From Synchiropus splendidus (lineage: Eukaryota; Chordata; Actinopteri; Syngnathiformes; Callionymidae), in contig NC_071336.1 of assembly GCF_027744825.2 (NCBI RefSeq), positions 15,217,501 through 15,281,500 on the forward strand: a stretch of DNA of 64,000 nucleotides, in the 5' to 3' direction. Positions 25,501 to 44,192 of the stretch are shown piece by piece. The translations under genes were made by a program, and so were the position numbers. The notes under the pieces were generated by a model that worked only from the letters and a program-made list of their open reading frames with translations, was not told the origin of the DNA and did no database searches. Position 1 is the first letter of the stretch. The number at the start of each line of letters is the position of its first letter.

Positions 25501-28057
25501 GCCACTGGCCTCCGAGCAGCGCGTGGGTCAGCTGGTCATCTGGAGAGAGGTGTTTCCTCAGCAGAGAGCCGGTGGTGGCAGCACGACACCTGGCTACAAG
25601 CAACTACAAGGACGACACTTTCTTCTCATCGTGGGACTGGTGAGGACTTGAGTCAGTATTATTCTCCAAAAGCGACTGAAAATCTCTGCAGTATAATGTG
25701 TGTTTATAATTCATGAATTCATTTCTATGCTGATCATTACTTTTTTTCCCCAGTACAAGGTTGATAAAGACTCCAACTAATTTCAACATTATTATGATAT
25801 TTAATATTTAACAGAAAATTGTGTTTAGAATCCTGCTTATTGATAGTAGTGTCAGTGTTTCCGCCTGTGTTTCTTTATTACTGTGGTAAAAGAAGTTGTG
25901 CAATAGGATTTGATAGAGCAACAGTAGTAAACAAGGGTGGGGTGACTGACACAAAAGAAAACACGCCTTAAACCTGCCAGTGCTATTCGTTCAGAAGTGC
26001 GTCCTCTACTTTAAGTGGCATCTAGTGGATTTTCTTTCAACATATGTGAGTTGAATATGTCAAACGCTCACGGTGAACACATCTTCGTCTGTTCAGAGAC
26101 ACTTCATGCAGTGTGTCTTGCTGGAAGCAGGAGGATGTGCCTCCCCAGCTGTGGGCTCTCCAGGGCCGGACTGTGTCTATGTAGATCAGGTGCGTGTTTC
26201 CGTCTCACTGGAAATTATTTCACTAAATGTTTGCCTCCTGACCGAAGGCTCTGATCCCAGGTGAAAGCAACGCTGCTGCAGTTGGAAGGTTTAGAAGCTG
26301 GTATAGAGGAGCGCCTGAATGCTCCCCCAGCTCCATGTCTGTCTTGTGCCGACTGGCTTCTTCCTGCATCAACGACTCGGGAGCGTCTCGACAGTCTGAC
26401 TTCATCGTCCCCGATCTTCAGTAAACTGGCAGGAGCTGTCAGGAGCTCGTCGGTGGGGTCCATGGGCCGCAGCCTGTTTAAGGAGAAGGCACGGCGACCC
26501 AGTCCTCAGAGGAGCCTCTCTGACAGCGGGGTCGAGGGTGAGCTGGCCACGGGCTCCACAGTGAGATACAGTCCTCATTCCACCCCAAATTCTGAGCGGA
26601 AGCTCAGAGGGAGGCGTCATTCGCTGTCCGGAGGGTCTGACACCAGCGGCCTCTTTAAGGTCAAGTATCAAGAAATTCTTCTCTGCAAAACACGATCATT
26701 GTTCAAAAGTTGGCTTGCAGCAACATTTAAAACTAAACTGCCATATTTTCGCCACAGACTCCTAGAAAGAGGCAGCCAAACCCCTTCTACCTGGGCACCC
26801 TGAAGAAGACCCTGACTGAGAGAGAGACTGAGGTCTGCAACATCTCTAAGTAAGTTTTCTTGGCAGTTAGTTGTTTGAGGAACGGAATCCAGTGACACAT
26901 GATTCCCATCCACAGGCTGACGTCGGGTGCAGAGAACACCCTGTTCCACTACGTCCTGATGGAGAGCATGCAGGGAATCTTCATCGCTCCGACTCACAAA
27001 GAAGTGGCTCAGCTCAGTGGATCCATTCATCCACAACTCATCCGCAACTTCCACCACTGTTGTCTGTCCATCCGTGCTGCTTTCCAGCAGAGCCTGCCGG
27101 CCCGAGTGAGTTGCCTTCTCCGTCAATAATCTGTGGCTTGGGCTGTGTTGGTGAAAATCCTGATTCATGCTGAATGGATTGCAGAAGATTTTCACTTCGC
27201 AAATCATGAAAATGTTTTGGCTCATGTCTGAATTATTGCATTACAGATAAAGATGACCATTTTACAGTATATAGTATATGCAGTATATAGAATTTGGTTT
27301 GAAAGTCATCTCCTTTTGATTTTACTCTTTTCCTTCTGACTGTGGTTAATGTCAAACTCAGGGTCGTCGGGCAGCAGACCGACCCCATGGCTGCGGTTGG
27401 GGTTTGGGTCCGGTTAAGGAACACGGAGTCCTGTTTCAGTGCAAACCAGAGAATTGGACGGACCAGAGGAAGCCAGCCCCAACCATGACCTATTGGGTCA
27501 TTGGGTATGTCACTTATAACTTCCTACAAATCTGATTATTTGACCTTTTGACAAGGTCAAAGTCTCAGTGACGTATGAAGCACCTCAAGGATCTGCATGA
27601 GAACCCTATGTTCAATATTTATTTATATTTCAGCTTCAAAACATGTTTAATACAGAAGTTCTTTGACATAGCACACGAATATTTTCTATCCCAAGCTCTA
27701 TAATTGTAACACAAGTTTTTGACTAAATCTGTCGTGCCGTTTTGACTAGCCCCTCATCCCTGCTATCAAACAAGTTGCCTCCTACAGCGCTAAAGCTTGT
27801 TGTGTTTTGATTCTTTCATCATAAATCATTTGAGGAATGATGATAATAACATGAGTGGAGGAAGGACAGACATTTCCGACACTGTGTTTGGCAGTTACAT
27901 GAAACACAATTTGTTTTTTTCTTTGTCTTCTTCGTCCATCTTCAGGCGGATGCTCCTGGAGCCAGTCCCTCAGGAGTTCTACGTCTGTTTCCACGACTCT
28001 GTGGCGGAGGTTCCAGTCGAAATGGCCTTCAGACTCTCCTTTGGCTTGTCCCTGTAG
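16570..28057 (+). CDS. intu: Inturned planar cell polarity protein
   Basis: Seventeen exons give 947 residues (human about 942): 16570-16691, 17185-17771, 18030-18115, 20310-20525, 22530-22648, 23821-23910, 24138-24215, 24294-24477, 24669-24722, 25252-25314, 25424-25639, 26097-26189, 26261-26659, 26758-26849, 26916-27105, 27362-27504 and 27946-28057. INTU is a CPLANE subunit; with FUZ it acts at the basal body in ciliogenesis, intraflagellar transport loading and planar polarity, and as a RAB23 exchange factor. An acidic start with [20 protein letters not shown] is followed by a basic stretch. A PDZ domain lies around residues 205-280 ([20 protein letters not shown]). Longin-like folds then include [29 protein letters not shown] and [11 protein letters not shown]. 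Exon 13 encodes a Ser-rich linker, and the C-terminal part contains [20 protein letters not shown]. All key family blocks are intact. Confidence 0.96.
20620..20680. mobile_element. hAT-like terminal fragment in intu intron 4
   Basis: The stretch beginning AGAGCAGAGGCTCTCAACTG resembles the outer end of small hAT-type elements of fish (GGTTCTCAACTGG-like ends followed by a 'caccatcaacc' word). Only one end is present, so it is a fragment. The assignment rests on memory of the motif. Confidence 0.3.
22712..22746. repeat. intu: Hairpin-forming inverted repeat in intu intron 5
   Basis: Two perfectly complementary 16-base arms (AAAGATGCCACAGACA and its reverse complement) flank a 3-base loop, about 65 bases downstream of the exon 5 donor. 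Transcribed intu pre-mRNA would fold here into a very stable stem-loop. Confidence 0.85.
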
Positions 28058-28257
28058 AGTCAGAACTGATGTTCCTTTGAGAGCCAGAGGTTTCCATACA
28101 CGTGTACAGAAACAAAATGTGGTGTGCCTTAGTGCTAAAAATCTGTTCTTGTATCATCAGGGAGATGTGCTTCATGTTGGAGTGAAAATATTAAATACCT
28201 CAGTGTCACAGTGCACGTCTGCTTGTATGGTTGATCTTTACCAATTTCATGATGAGC

Positions 28258-28263
28258 TTTATT
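28258..28263 (-). terminator. ino80b: Candidate polyadenylation signal of ino80b
   Basis: AATAAA on the minus strand lies 175 bases after the ino80b stop. Its use would make the ino80b 3' UTR overlap the 3' UTR of intu. Confidence 0.4.
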
Positions 28264-28308
28264 GCGGAGGCTTCAATGTCACAATTATTCTCCAGTGGCC
28301 TTGTCTTG

Positions 28309-28314
28309 ATTAAA
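28309..28314 (+). terminator. intu: Polyadenylation signal of intu
   Basis: ATTAAA lies about 250 bases after the intu stop and is the best poly(A) signal before the convergent ino80b coding end. Confidence 0.45.
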
Positions 28315-28437
28315 TCTGCATGATTCATGAATGTCTTTCAATCCTGGTTGAAGTTTGACAAAAAAAAAGGTCTGTACAATTGACACAAAATGGACTCCTT
28401 GAAAGTCAAATGCAGATGCTGACTGTGTCCACCACTG

Positions 28438-30354
28438 TCAGGCAGCGCTCTGCACCAACATCAAGTTCCTCTTGTAGCACTCCAAGCTGCAAAGAGGAAC
28501 CCCAGTCTTGGAGCAGGAATACTTCTTCTGGTTTGTGCAGCCACTGACCCCACAGCTGACGAGCGCGGGTGGTGGTGGTCGAGGAGGGGCTGGGGCTGGG
28601 GCCGAGATCCCAGTTGGGAAGGATATGATCACCCCCTGTGCAGAGTCACTGTAGCGAATGGTGGGACACTGACTCTGCTTGGCCTTCTTTTCTCTCATGC
28701 TCTTAATCTTGGCCTTGCTGGTTTTTGTAAGTCTCTCTATCGTCTGGTTCTTGTTCTCCTCCGCCTTCTTGGCGGCCTGCAGCCGTCTTTTCCGAGCCCG
28801 CTCCTCCCGCTTCTGCATCATCTCCGCGGTCATTTCTTTTTCCTTGTAGCCCATAGGAAGCTCCAGGAGTGGTTGACTCTGCTGCTTGTGAAGCAGCGCT
28901 TTCTGAGAAAACATAAAAACTTACTCAGTTAACAAACACTTCTGAAATAAACATGGATTTTGACTGTTCACCGCTCATCATCACCTGTCTGGCAGTGAGC
29001 AAAGACTCATCCACTTCCTTCTTCAGTTCCCCGTTATCATCTAGCTCTCCCTTCTCCAGAGCGTCCAGCCATCGTTCCTCCTCATCCACAGGCCCCTCCA
29101 GCAGTGAGTCTGAGTCCACGTCAGGTAGAGGAGAAGCTGCCATGTTGCTGTCTTCATCTGCAGTATCAAACATGGTGCTTTTTAAATCTGAAGCCTATAG
29201 AACATTCCACCTTTCATCAGAAAGTATTAACTCTGTTTTGACATCAAGGACAGGGCTTCTAAAGAAATGTGGCCATCACTCCTCCACAGAGCCTAACAAA
29301 GCTGTTTCAAATAAAGCAAAGCAACTTTGCTCAACCTGAACTACTTTATAGACATTAAAAAATCCTCTATAAGAAAGTTGTGTCACCTGTCAACATCTTG
29401 GAATGAAGGTTAAGCGGACCTCAGTTGTGTTAGATTCAGTCCACCTCAGAAGGAAGCGGAGTATAACTTGGCAAAAATACACAGATGAAGGTTTGCTTTG
29501 GTGTCTTACCCAGCCACGCTCGATACTGCTCCAGAGGCACAGAGGGCACATCGTCGTCATCCTCCTCATCCTCGTCGTCATCATCACTGTCTTCCTCATT
29601 TTTATTATTGATGATCATCAGAGGTGACGGAGGACAGGCGACCCCGGGATGCACAGTGAAGGTGGGAACACTAACAAGAGAATGAATAGTTGCACGCATT
29701 ACTCACATTACCACGGACGGTTTGGACGCCTGTCACTGCCTCACCTCTTGGTTCCCAGTGTTTGACCTCCAAGCTTGATCTTGAGTCGAAGTTGTGGTGG
29801 CGGTCGTGGCACGACAGGCTCAGGCTCCGGGGCCTCAGGAAAACCATGGTGCTTTTTCTTGTGCTTTTTATGCTTTTTGTGTTTCCGTTTGTGAGCGTTG
29901 TGAAGCCCAATGCTGCCTTCGGCTGCTGAGCAAAATCAAGAAACAGAGGCTTAGATCCGCTCAGGAATTCAACAAACTCTGTGACTTCCTCTAAAGAGCC
30001 AGAAAAGGACTTCAATGGCACAAAGTTTAGAGTGCATTAATGTGACTCATACAGGCACTTTCGTATATGGACATAAAATGATACAGCGCAGAAGTGAGGG
30101 TGTTACTTATATCAGTACACTGATCTTGTGTAGCCATGAAGAACCAATGTTGTAGGGCCACAAGCGATTTTTGTTTTCTTATATTTAGTATATCATTATC
30201 AAACATCTTCAATGCACCAACTATAAACCAAATGTCAACACTTGATCATTACAAGCGCATTAGCTGAGCTGAAAATGCCCTTCATAGCGTTTTATATCAA
30301 CAGTTGTATCTCACCTAGAAACCTGGGGTGGATCATGTCTTTCCTTTTCCCCAT
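28438..30354 (-). CDS. ino80b: INO80 chromatin-remodelling complex subunit B
   Basis: Five minus-strand exons give 338 residues (human about 356): 30354-30315, 29922-29745, 29670-29510, 29157-28985 and 28902-28438. The start is MGKRKDMIHPRFL. A Lys/His-rich stretch (KHKKHKKHKKKHH) and LRLKIKLGGQTLGTKSVPTF follow. An acidic run from exon 3 (EEDSDDDDEDEEDDDD) leads into VPLEQYRAWLD and then RWLDALEKGELDDNGELKKE. The PAPA-1 region (KREERARKRRLQAAKKAEEN) comes before a C-terminal HIT-type zinc finger with cysteines in CGVSGC, YSC and LCSLEC. INO80B is a nuclear subunit of the INO80 nucleosome remodeller. It is tail to tail with intu and head to head with aadat. The exon 2 acceptor is a CAGCAG tandem. 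Confidence 0.94.
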
Positions 30355-30746
30355 TGGAAGTTCACCAGGGGGGTGAAACAAGACGACAAAAACGCAGGCC
30401 TGGGCTTCTCACGTGGCGTGAGGTGTCGACCTAAACGTGAAAGAGAGTTAAAATGATTAATAACGCCACAAGCTGAAGCCTGAGGAAGCGGTTTAGATTT
30501 ACATGGTAACGAAGAACAGTGCCGATGTTGTCCTCGGTCCTTTTATCTCCCCACTTTTCAGAGCCGGAAAGGCAAATATCATTGGTTTAAAAATACTTTT
30601 AGATTTACTCGGCATAAAACGCTGCTCTGTGTCCGTACACAGCATTACTAAGCTAACAACACTGCCACTTCTTCGTTGCCCCGCTCACATTCGTTTATGA
30701 GCGCTACCGCCCCCACTGGCGGAAACTAGCCTCCACACATGCAGCC
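30355..30746. promoter_or_regulatory. Shared divergent promoter of ino80b and aadat
   Basis: Only about 390 bases separate the ino80b start codon (minus) from the candidate aadat first exon (plus). The interval contains CpGs and no TATA box, as expected for a bidirectional housekeeping promoter. Exact start sites cannot be read from the sequence. Confidence 0.5.
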
Positions 30747-30762
30747 ATGGGGCTCCGTACTG
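30747..30762 (+). CDS. aadat: Candidate first coding exon of aadat
   Basis: An ATG in a strong context (GCAGCCATGG) opens five codons plus one base and ends at a good donor (GTAAGA). Spliced to the acceptor at 32047-32048 it continues in frame as MGLRTGV into the conserved MNYARYLTAV start. It would add seven residues to the protein. If unused for translation it is a 5' UTR exon carrying the first AUG. Confidence 0.45.
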
Positions 30763-32053
30763 GTAAGAGTTGACTTGTACAGCCATTTTCTCTCAGCTGT
30801 TCATTCACTTTATGGACGCGCTGTTATAAACGTGTTACACTGTAACGAGCTGTGCTCGGTGATGTAGCAATGGCGAAGGCGAACTCGGTAAACTGGTCAC
30901 AAGTGCTAAGTAGTTGACTGTAATTCCCTCATGGACGGACACAAACAAGGTCAGTCGCATAGTTTTGCTGCCACGAGTGTCTTTCGGGACACTCGAGTCG
31001 TGGTCAGCTCCACCGCGCGTGTGCACGCCACGAGCCTGTGTTTCTGCGAATGTTCGGCGAGTCTTTGTCGGAGTGTGTTCGACTGGGAAACGTTTATCTC
31101 GCCTTCAATCAAAGCGGTCGATATGAGGCGAACAGGTGCAGGTCCAAGAGGTGTTTCGACAGTTTGTCTGTCTTGTTGATATTTAAAGTCACATTCATCT
31201 CGGGCTGATTTATTTAAGTGGTGGTGAAGGTTCATTTCAATCGGACATCTAACGTACAATAACAACACTTTCACCAAGTCAGTCATTCCCAAATTATGAA
31301 AGAATAAAATCTGATTGTTTTCCCAACTGTTCTTTCCGACCCAAATCCTATTTTACAACACTTTAACGTCTCACTGGAGCAGGATGGGGGTCAGCTCCTC
31401 TGAGTCAGAGATCGTGTTCCTCACTTGGTCTCACTTGTTCACAATGAGTGACCGACTCTCATTTATCACGAGCTTGAGGTGGTCGTGGAAGGAGACTGTA
31501 GATGCAGGTGAGGAGTTCTCCACGCTGGCGTTGGACTCAGTTCAGGATTATGTGTGAAAAAAAATTGCCACTCAACTAGAACGTCCATGTCCAGAGAGGT
31601 CCGGAGTATCTAACCTCTGTCCCTGCGAGGAGTCAGTTTGTTGGGGGGCAACTTTCAAAATGGATTAATATTCATGTCTTTATTGTTATTTAATGGCCCT
31701 TGCCAAGTTTGCACATTTTTTTTTTAATTAAGCAACAGTCAAAAGAGAAGTCATCCTCCTTTTTTTAACTAGATGCTTGCTGGACTATATTTTAAATAGC
31801 GTCTCCACCCTAATTCTGTCATATTATTAAAGTAATTATTGAAGAAATGGGAAAATATTATCTTGAGATGAAACAGACTGAACCTTCCGCTGACACCTGC
31901 TGGAACACCACCATCCTTAGCGTACAGTACAGTAAACAGCCACGGAGTCTGTTGTACACTTGCTTGACTTGTGACTTGACCTGTGTCCAAAGGACAAGTT
32001 GCCGGGTTTGTGTACATGTACACTTACTCCGGCTGTCATGTTCAACAGGAGTC

Positions 32054-36173
<4,120 letters not shown>

Positions 36174-36412
36174 GTGGATATTTGACTGGGACAATGTTTA
36201 CATTCGCACTACCCTGCCCGCTGCTTTTACCGCCCATATAAGCTCGATGATTGATGTTACTGTTAGCTGTTTTTATGGCATGTTTTGAATTGGGATAGAT
36301 TAATAAGATTCATTGCTTTATCATTAGGTTCACGAGTGTAGCATTATTTATTTAAAATCATGTCCACTCCTGTAAATAACTTGAAATAACAGAATTGCTG
36401 CCTAAAGAACAC

Positions 36413-36418
36413 AATAAA
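36413..36418 (+). terminator. aadat: Polyadenylation signal of aadat
   Basis: AATAAA lies 240 bases after the aadat stop and is followed by a short T/C-rich stretch. Confidence 0.6.
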
Positions 36419-37059
36419 AAAGTGTTTCCCCCCCATGTCCCATTCTGTTTTGCAATCCATTGCAGACCTCTGTCAAACTGCTCATGTCCACCATAAAGCA
36501 ATGCACTCTTCGAGCATTTGAAGCTCTGCTCACATCAATCCTTACTAGTGGAATATGAATGAGTTCCATCACTCGCTGGCTCTGAAAATGTTATGTGTCA
36601 TGAAGCGTTTTCAACATGTCGTGCAGCGGGTGACTCAGGATCTCACACTATTCCTAACACCAGGCTCTCGCCCAGTGACATGAATTGCTGCACATAGTCC
36701 AGGTCCCTTCTCAACAACAGAACACAACATTTACAGGCGCTGATCCTCATCCCAGCTACGTCACAACCAGGTGATCATCTGCTGAGCCTAGAGGACCACA
36801 GTTAGTAGAAAGGTTGGAGTATCAAGTTACGTGACTTTCATGATTCTTTTTGTTATCGTAGACTCTTTAAAAACGCAGCATGAAGCGTTTTGTTTTGTAA
36901 ATACAATCAAATGATTGTATGCAAATGACGCGCCCCCTAGTGGACATACTCCAGATAAACCCCACAGATTAAAAAAAAACACTTCTAAAGCTCAGCGAAC
37001 CGTGTTCCATAACACAAATGAGCAACTACTACTTCTTAAGAACAAAGCTCAATGAATAA

Positions 37060-37252
37060 CTTTAACGTCTGTCTGGGTGGATTTGACGACGTGAGCGAGC
37101 GGCAGCCGCTTCCTTGTCGGACTCGGTGGCTGCGGGACTCATAGCGGACGAGCAGCCGCAGCAGGAGGATGGAGATGGCGAGACGGAGCTGAGACCAAAC
37201 CTGACCGATGGTTCCTCCTGCGCTCAAGTGTCCCGCTTCGATCCATCATGAC
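37060..37252 (+). promoter_or_regulatory. mfap3l: mfap3l promoter region and 5' UTR exon
   Basis: A CpG-dense stretch ends at a strong donor (GTGAGT at 37253). A matching acceptor lies at 38990-38991, upstream of the mfap3l start codon, so this looks like the non-coding first exon. The exon ends with ATGAC. Spliced, it would begin a small upstream ORF (see findings). Confidence 0.5.
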
Positions 37253-39123
37253 GTGAGTATATATTTTTTAAAGATGTTTTATAAGAGCATGTGATTATTT
37301 TACTTTTTCGTGATCACCATCGTATTACAGACAGCATTGTTTTAGCACGCTAGGGCGTTTTTTTTTGTTCCATTTGTCTCCCTTTATCCCCAGTTATCGG
37401 TCGCAAAAACATGAAGCAGCCACACTTTTAACGTGTTCGGTTCAGTTCACTGACATCGAGGAGGAAAACAGAATCCAGTGTTTAGCCGGATCCCACGCCC
37501 TGGTTCTCTGCGTAACACATCGCGAGCAGATGAGATTCTTCTGTACACCCGCCGCCACACGCGTTTAATTGTCGAAATTTGCAAATACAATGCAACATTG
37601 AATCAATGCTAATACAAGAGTAATTTTCTTATAGTCGGAATTGTAGCCTTCCGTCGTTGCCAAACCAGGAAATAGACGAAGCCTAAGCCCCGTTATTTCA
37701 AACCGAGCTTGTTATGAAGCTGTTACTATCGTGTCAGTGATGCTATATACTGTGCAATACTGTTACATTTTTGCTTGTGAATATCCGTGTTATTCCGAAA
37801 CATTCGTCTTGCGTTTACACTGTGGCCGCTCGTTGCTGTAAACTGGGGCTTTTAAATGAATAAATAATGCTAATGCTGCTCCTGTTTCACAATGTAAAGC
37901 TGTAGCTGCGTTAGCGCCACCGCACCGCGATGAAAGTCCTCAAAACACAGCCGCTGGCCTTCGGTCAAATACCGAAAGGCTGCTCTTGTGACATAATAGT
38001 CAAACGTAGTAGAGTGGAGTGGAAAGTCGGGTGACTTGATTCGATAGATACGCTGAATTGATAGTCAGTTACTAGTGAGAGACGTCAGTGGAAACTGGAG
38101 AAACCCGCCTGATGGACTGGGAATTCAATGTTTCCATGCGGTTGTGTCGAGCTCTGACTCTAAAGAAGGTGATGCATTTGTTTTTAGGTCAAACCGTGAC
38201 TTGGATAGACTTGATGTGAGTAATACTTGTTTTATTAACAGATCAATATCAGGATGTTGACATACTGCATGATGGGGGCCAAACTGTCTCTAGTACTGTT
38301 AAAAGAATAAATATGTAATACCATTGCGTAGTTACCCATCCTTCTTTTTTAAAGCATCATTTCGTTGGCCTCTGTGTCTCCTTCAGCAAGGAAACTTCAC
38401 GGACCTAACACCCAAAATTGATCCCAGCGTCACATGACTGCAGCCTGACTGACACCACAAAGCTTGCCAGATCTGTTTCTTTGGTCCAGAGTCTGTTACA
38501 TCATAAAGACCATGTCAATGTCTTCAAAGATTTCAAAGTCACATGTCAAAGCCTCTACTTATCCCAAATGTACTTCAGCCATCTCTGCCAGCATCACATG
38601 CTTCCTGAAGCACTATAGGAGCCCGTAGTTTTATTCTTCCATTTAATATCGACATGGCTTACTTCCTTGAACCATATCTAGTTGCTGTGACTTGTAATAG
38701 TTTGCTAGCAGTTCTCTCTGTCACCCGATGGTTGGCGAGTACTGCACTTAACCCAAAGTCGTAGTGAACCAAGCTCTAAAGTCTAAAAGAGGTACAAAGT
38801 ACTGTGATGGGAAAGGCAAGAGAGCAGGGCAGCTGCAAATGAAGTACAAGACATGTTTTTGTACATAATTCAGAGTTCACTGTCCTGGGGTACAGTGAAA
38901 TCAAAACAATGAAGTGACCACAGTCCAACTGTTGGACACAGTCATAGTGTTGTTCAGTTGTGTTAAAGAGAAACGGTTCTCTCTCTTGCAGTGAGATGTT
39001 TGTGGCAGCAGATCTGAGGAGCAGGTTTCCCTTGACTGTCAAGAGATAGCCAGCCTGCACTTGGAGTCCCCGGAGGAATGACAGAGTTTCTTCCCCTCGG
39101 GTCAAACACCGACGCTCAGAAAA

Positions 39124-41054
<1,931 letters not shown>

Positions 41055-41634
41055 CCACCAGGAGCCCCTCTAATAAGAGTTTTCTGCTATGCATCTTCAC
41101 GCCTGACGGCAAGAGACATCTGGGTTCTGGTGGGAGACGAAACAATCACATTTGTAAACAATCATTTTTAGCTCATTCACGTTCAGGCTCGAATGTATCC
41201 TCACACTAATGTAAGCAGAGAATTGTACGTTGACTTGGACTGGTCGACGGGTTCAATTATGGAACACATCCGTTTTTAGTTTCTTACTGATTTTTTTAAG
41301 ACAAACTCAAGTAATCTGCCTCAGACTGCAACCGGTCATAACAGCAGGAGAAGAGCGAGCGGGACCAGGGACGCATGCTGGACTTGAACCTCCGTGTGGA
41401 TCCACAGACCACCTGTACCTTTCGCTCATAATCTTCATAAGTTGTTTTATTTAAGCCGTGTGGTTTGGTTCCTCATGACGACGTCCACGGGTCCGTTCCT
41501 CCTCCTTCCCATCTCTCTACCCCGCTTCTGGCGCCGCTCTGTGCGAGCCCTCTGCTGCATGTGCGAGCGAGCAGTCTGTCCTCAAGACGCTGCTCTGCTT
41601 TTACTGGTGCTCATAAGATGCCTCTTTTGTAGTG

Positions 41635-41640
41635 AATAAA
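41635..41640 (+). terminator. mfap3l: Polyadenylation signal of mfap3l
   Basis: AATAAA lies about 580 bases after the stop codon and is the first good signal downstream. Confidence 0.5.
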
Positions 41641-42895
41641 ATGGAAGTGCAGTGGACAGAAGAGACGTGACTCATGATTACTGAGGGTGACCGGATTAGA
41701 GAACCTTCTGCTGTCACATGTTCTTGCTTGACAGGCAGATAAATAATGGATGTGCTGTAATGGAAACACACAGATGGAAACGTAAGACGACTCACACCTC
41801 TGACAGACACCTACTTTAGGAGGTGGGAGACCGTGTCATCAACCTAGTGGTTTCTGTTGTGACTCTGCAGCATCTGAGGTCCAGCAGGAGATGAAGTCCA
41901 GCTTGATGTTCTGATAAATTCTTCGAAATGTCTTTTCCACCTGATCTTTGCGGGTTCTGCTGGTATCAGCGCACTAATCTCGGGTTCAGTCAGAGCTAAG
42001 GCTGCGGGATGTCTTCCTGTTTGTCCTGCTGCAGTGTGCGCTGGAGAACATGGTCCTCACCCCGCTACTATCAGCGCTGTTGTCTGATAACACCACTGGA
42101 CACAAATATTCCATGAGGGAACATGAGCAGCTTTGAACTGAACACGACCAGAATGTAACAGTGAGGATGCTGTTCAAGTCGGTAGGTGAAGGTCAATGTT
42201 GGATGAGGACACTCCGGTGTGAGGCAGGGTTGATGTGAAGCAGAGAATAAGAGGCACAGGTGACTGAGTGGGCAGAGCAGATAGCAGAATATATAGTGAC
42301 TTTGGGAACGTGTCCCATGGTAGTCCAGGGTGCTCAGCTCTCAGTGATCACTTGGACCTCAGGTGCTGCAGTATGCGATGCTAATCTGAACGTGGAAACT
42401 CATGCAGCCACAGGAGCTGGGGAGAAGAAAGCCTGAAGATGCACACGTAAATGTGAGCCAGAATCACTGAAAAGAATCTTTTTATCACCAAGTGCCCCTG
42501 AATTGGTAGCAAAGGAAGTTGAGCAGTGACCCTCAAGGGACACCATCGATGACTGCATCTCCACCGCCTGGGCTCATGCGAGAAAAAATAAAGAAGCACC
42601 AAGTCCTCCAGAAATTCCCTCTTAACTTAAACAAATTCTGATGTGAACATGTGACATCATAAATTTGAAGTTGAACAACAAAATCTGTGAGTTTACAAAG
42701 TAGCCACTTTTATTCCCCCCCTTTGTTTTCATGAGAACTACCATGAATACTGACCGGTTTTTAAATATTGAACCCCTTGAATGCCCCTTTGATAATTCTT
42801 TCTTTCTTCCATAAATCATTTGTTGTATGGCAGGGAAACACAAAAAAAAAGATTTTAAAGAGATCAATAATTATAATAAATAATAAAACAATAAC

Positions 42896-43085
42896 CTACG
42901 GGGTCTCAAAGTGGTCCTCAAAGGGCCGCAGGTTTTTGTTCCAACCAAACAAGGGCACATTGGTTAACCTATCAGGCAGCACCAGACGGTCAAGCGACTG
43001 ATAATAGTCTTGTACAGCCCTTCTGTGGACCAGTGTGAGAGCCCTGGTACACCTGGTCATTGTTTCATTGGGAGTGACCTGGAAG
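42896..43085. mobile_element. Degenerate DNA-transposon fragment
   Basis: The words CAAAGTGGTCCTCAAAGGGC and GCAGGTTTTTGTTCCAACCA are typical of the ends of small hAT-like elements spread in fish genomes. No matching second end or transposase was seen; the limits are approximate and the family name rests on memory. Confidence 0.4.
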
Positions 43086-43850
43086 ATAAATCTGAGGAGT
43101 GGCAGCTCAGGAGGAGATGTTTGGGGACAAAGTGACGCAGACCAACAACATCAACTCAGAGATAGATAGATAGCCGTGCAGCATCATGTTATGTTCATGA
43201 GACAAGTCTTCAGGATAATAAGTCACCATCTTATCAAATATTAATTCTCCAGCCTGGCCTGTTATTTATTCACTATATTTGCATATATTCAGCTCATGAT
43301 CTGGCAGTTGCAAAAACAAGCGAGCCACTTCTGTGCAGCAGAACGACCAAGTGCTGAAGGAGGATGTGACCACATCAGGTTTTGTTGAGACAAGTGAACC
43401 AACAATGAATCAGGAAAACGGGAACACTGAAGACGGCGTCAACAGTGAGGCCTTCAGCTGTGAAAGTAAATGTAGTGAAAAAAAATGTTCACATTAAAGA
43501 GTCATACGTTGGTCACATGACATCGCACATGAGCGTTTACTTTGAGCCGTAAAGCAAATATCAAACCGTCACGACTGGTTGAGCCACTACAACGTGCTCA
43601 TACTGCAGTCCCAAATTGAAATATTTCAAGAATGAAACGGCCACAATATCGTTGTTTTCTGAGGATAAAAAGAATGAAAATTCAAATAAGCAAATGATGA
43701 ATGGTTGTGATGGCCACGGTCCTGAGCCTTTGTTTGTGAGCCCATTGTTGAAGAATGGACGTTTAACAAAAGGACACATTAACATGTCTCGTCATTTAAA
43801 TAATTTTATTGTAATTTATCACCTTGTATAATTTAGACTCTGCCAGTATA

Positions 43851-43860
43851 TTTATTTATT
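43851..43860 (-). terminator. clcn3: Candidate polyadenylation signals of clcn3
   Basis: Two overlapping AATAAA words on the minus strand lie about 0.9 kb after the clcn3 stop codons. Their use would place the microsatellites at 43953-44563 in the clcn3 3' UTR. The local A/T richness lowers confidence. Confidence 0.3.
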
Positions 43861-43952
43861 CCATTTACAAAGTGAAAAACTTGAATCGTTTAGCTTGAAT
43901 TGGTGAATTAGTGTTCGACATGAAGGACTTTGTCCACGAGCCACAGGACAAC

Positions 43953-43985
43953 CACACACACACACGTGCACACACACGCACGCAG
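43953..43985. repeat. CA/CACG microsatellite
   Basis: Imperfect CA dinucleotide run with CACG interruptions. Confidence 0.8.
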
Positions 43986-44165
43986 ACTTGTAGCGTCGTC
44001 TTTACTCAAAGTGAAAAGCAAGATTCCAGTTTCTTTTTTCCTTTGTTTAAATTACAGAGGGAGAGTGTTTCATCATGGAACACTGGACACACAACCCTGA
44101 CATGGACACGCCTGGCTCAGAGGTCGTGAAAATATTTTTTCCATCTTAAAGGACTTCACATTCGG

Positions 44166-44192
44166 ACACACACACGCACGCACGCACGCACA
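44166..44192. repeat. CACG/CA microsatellite
   Basis: Tandem ACGC units embedded in a CA run. Confidence 0.8.

Noticed and set aside
29485..29685. Poly-serine ORF on the plus strand
   Set aside because: It is the antisense reading of the GAN-rich acidic run in ino80b exon 3.
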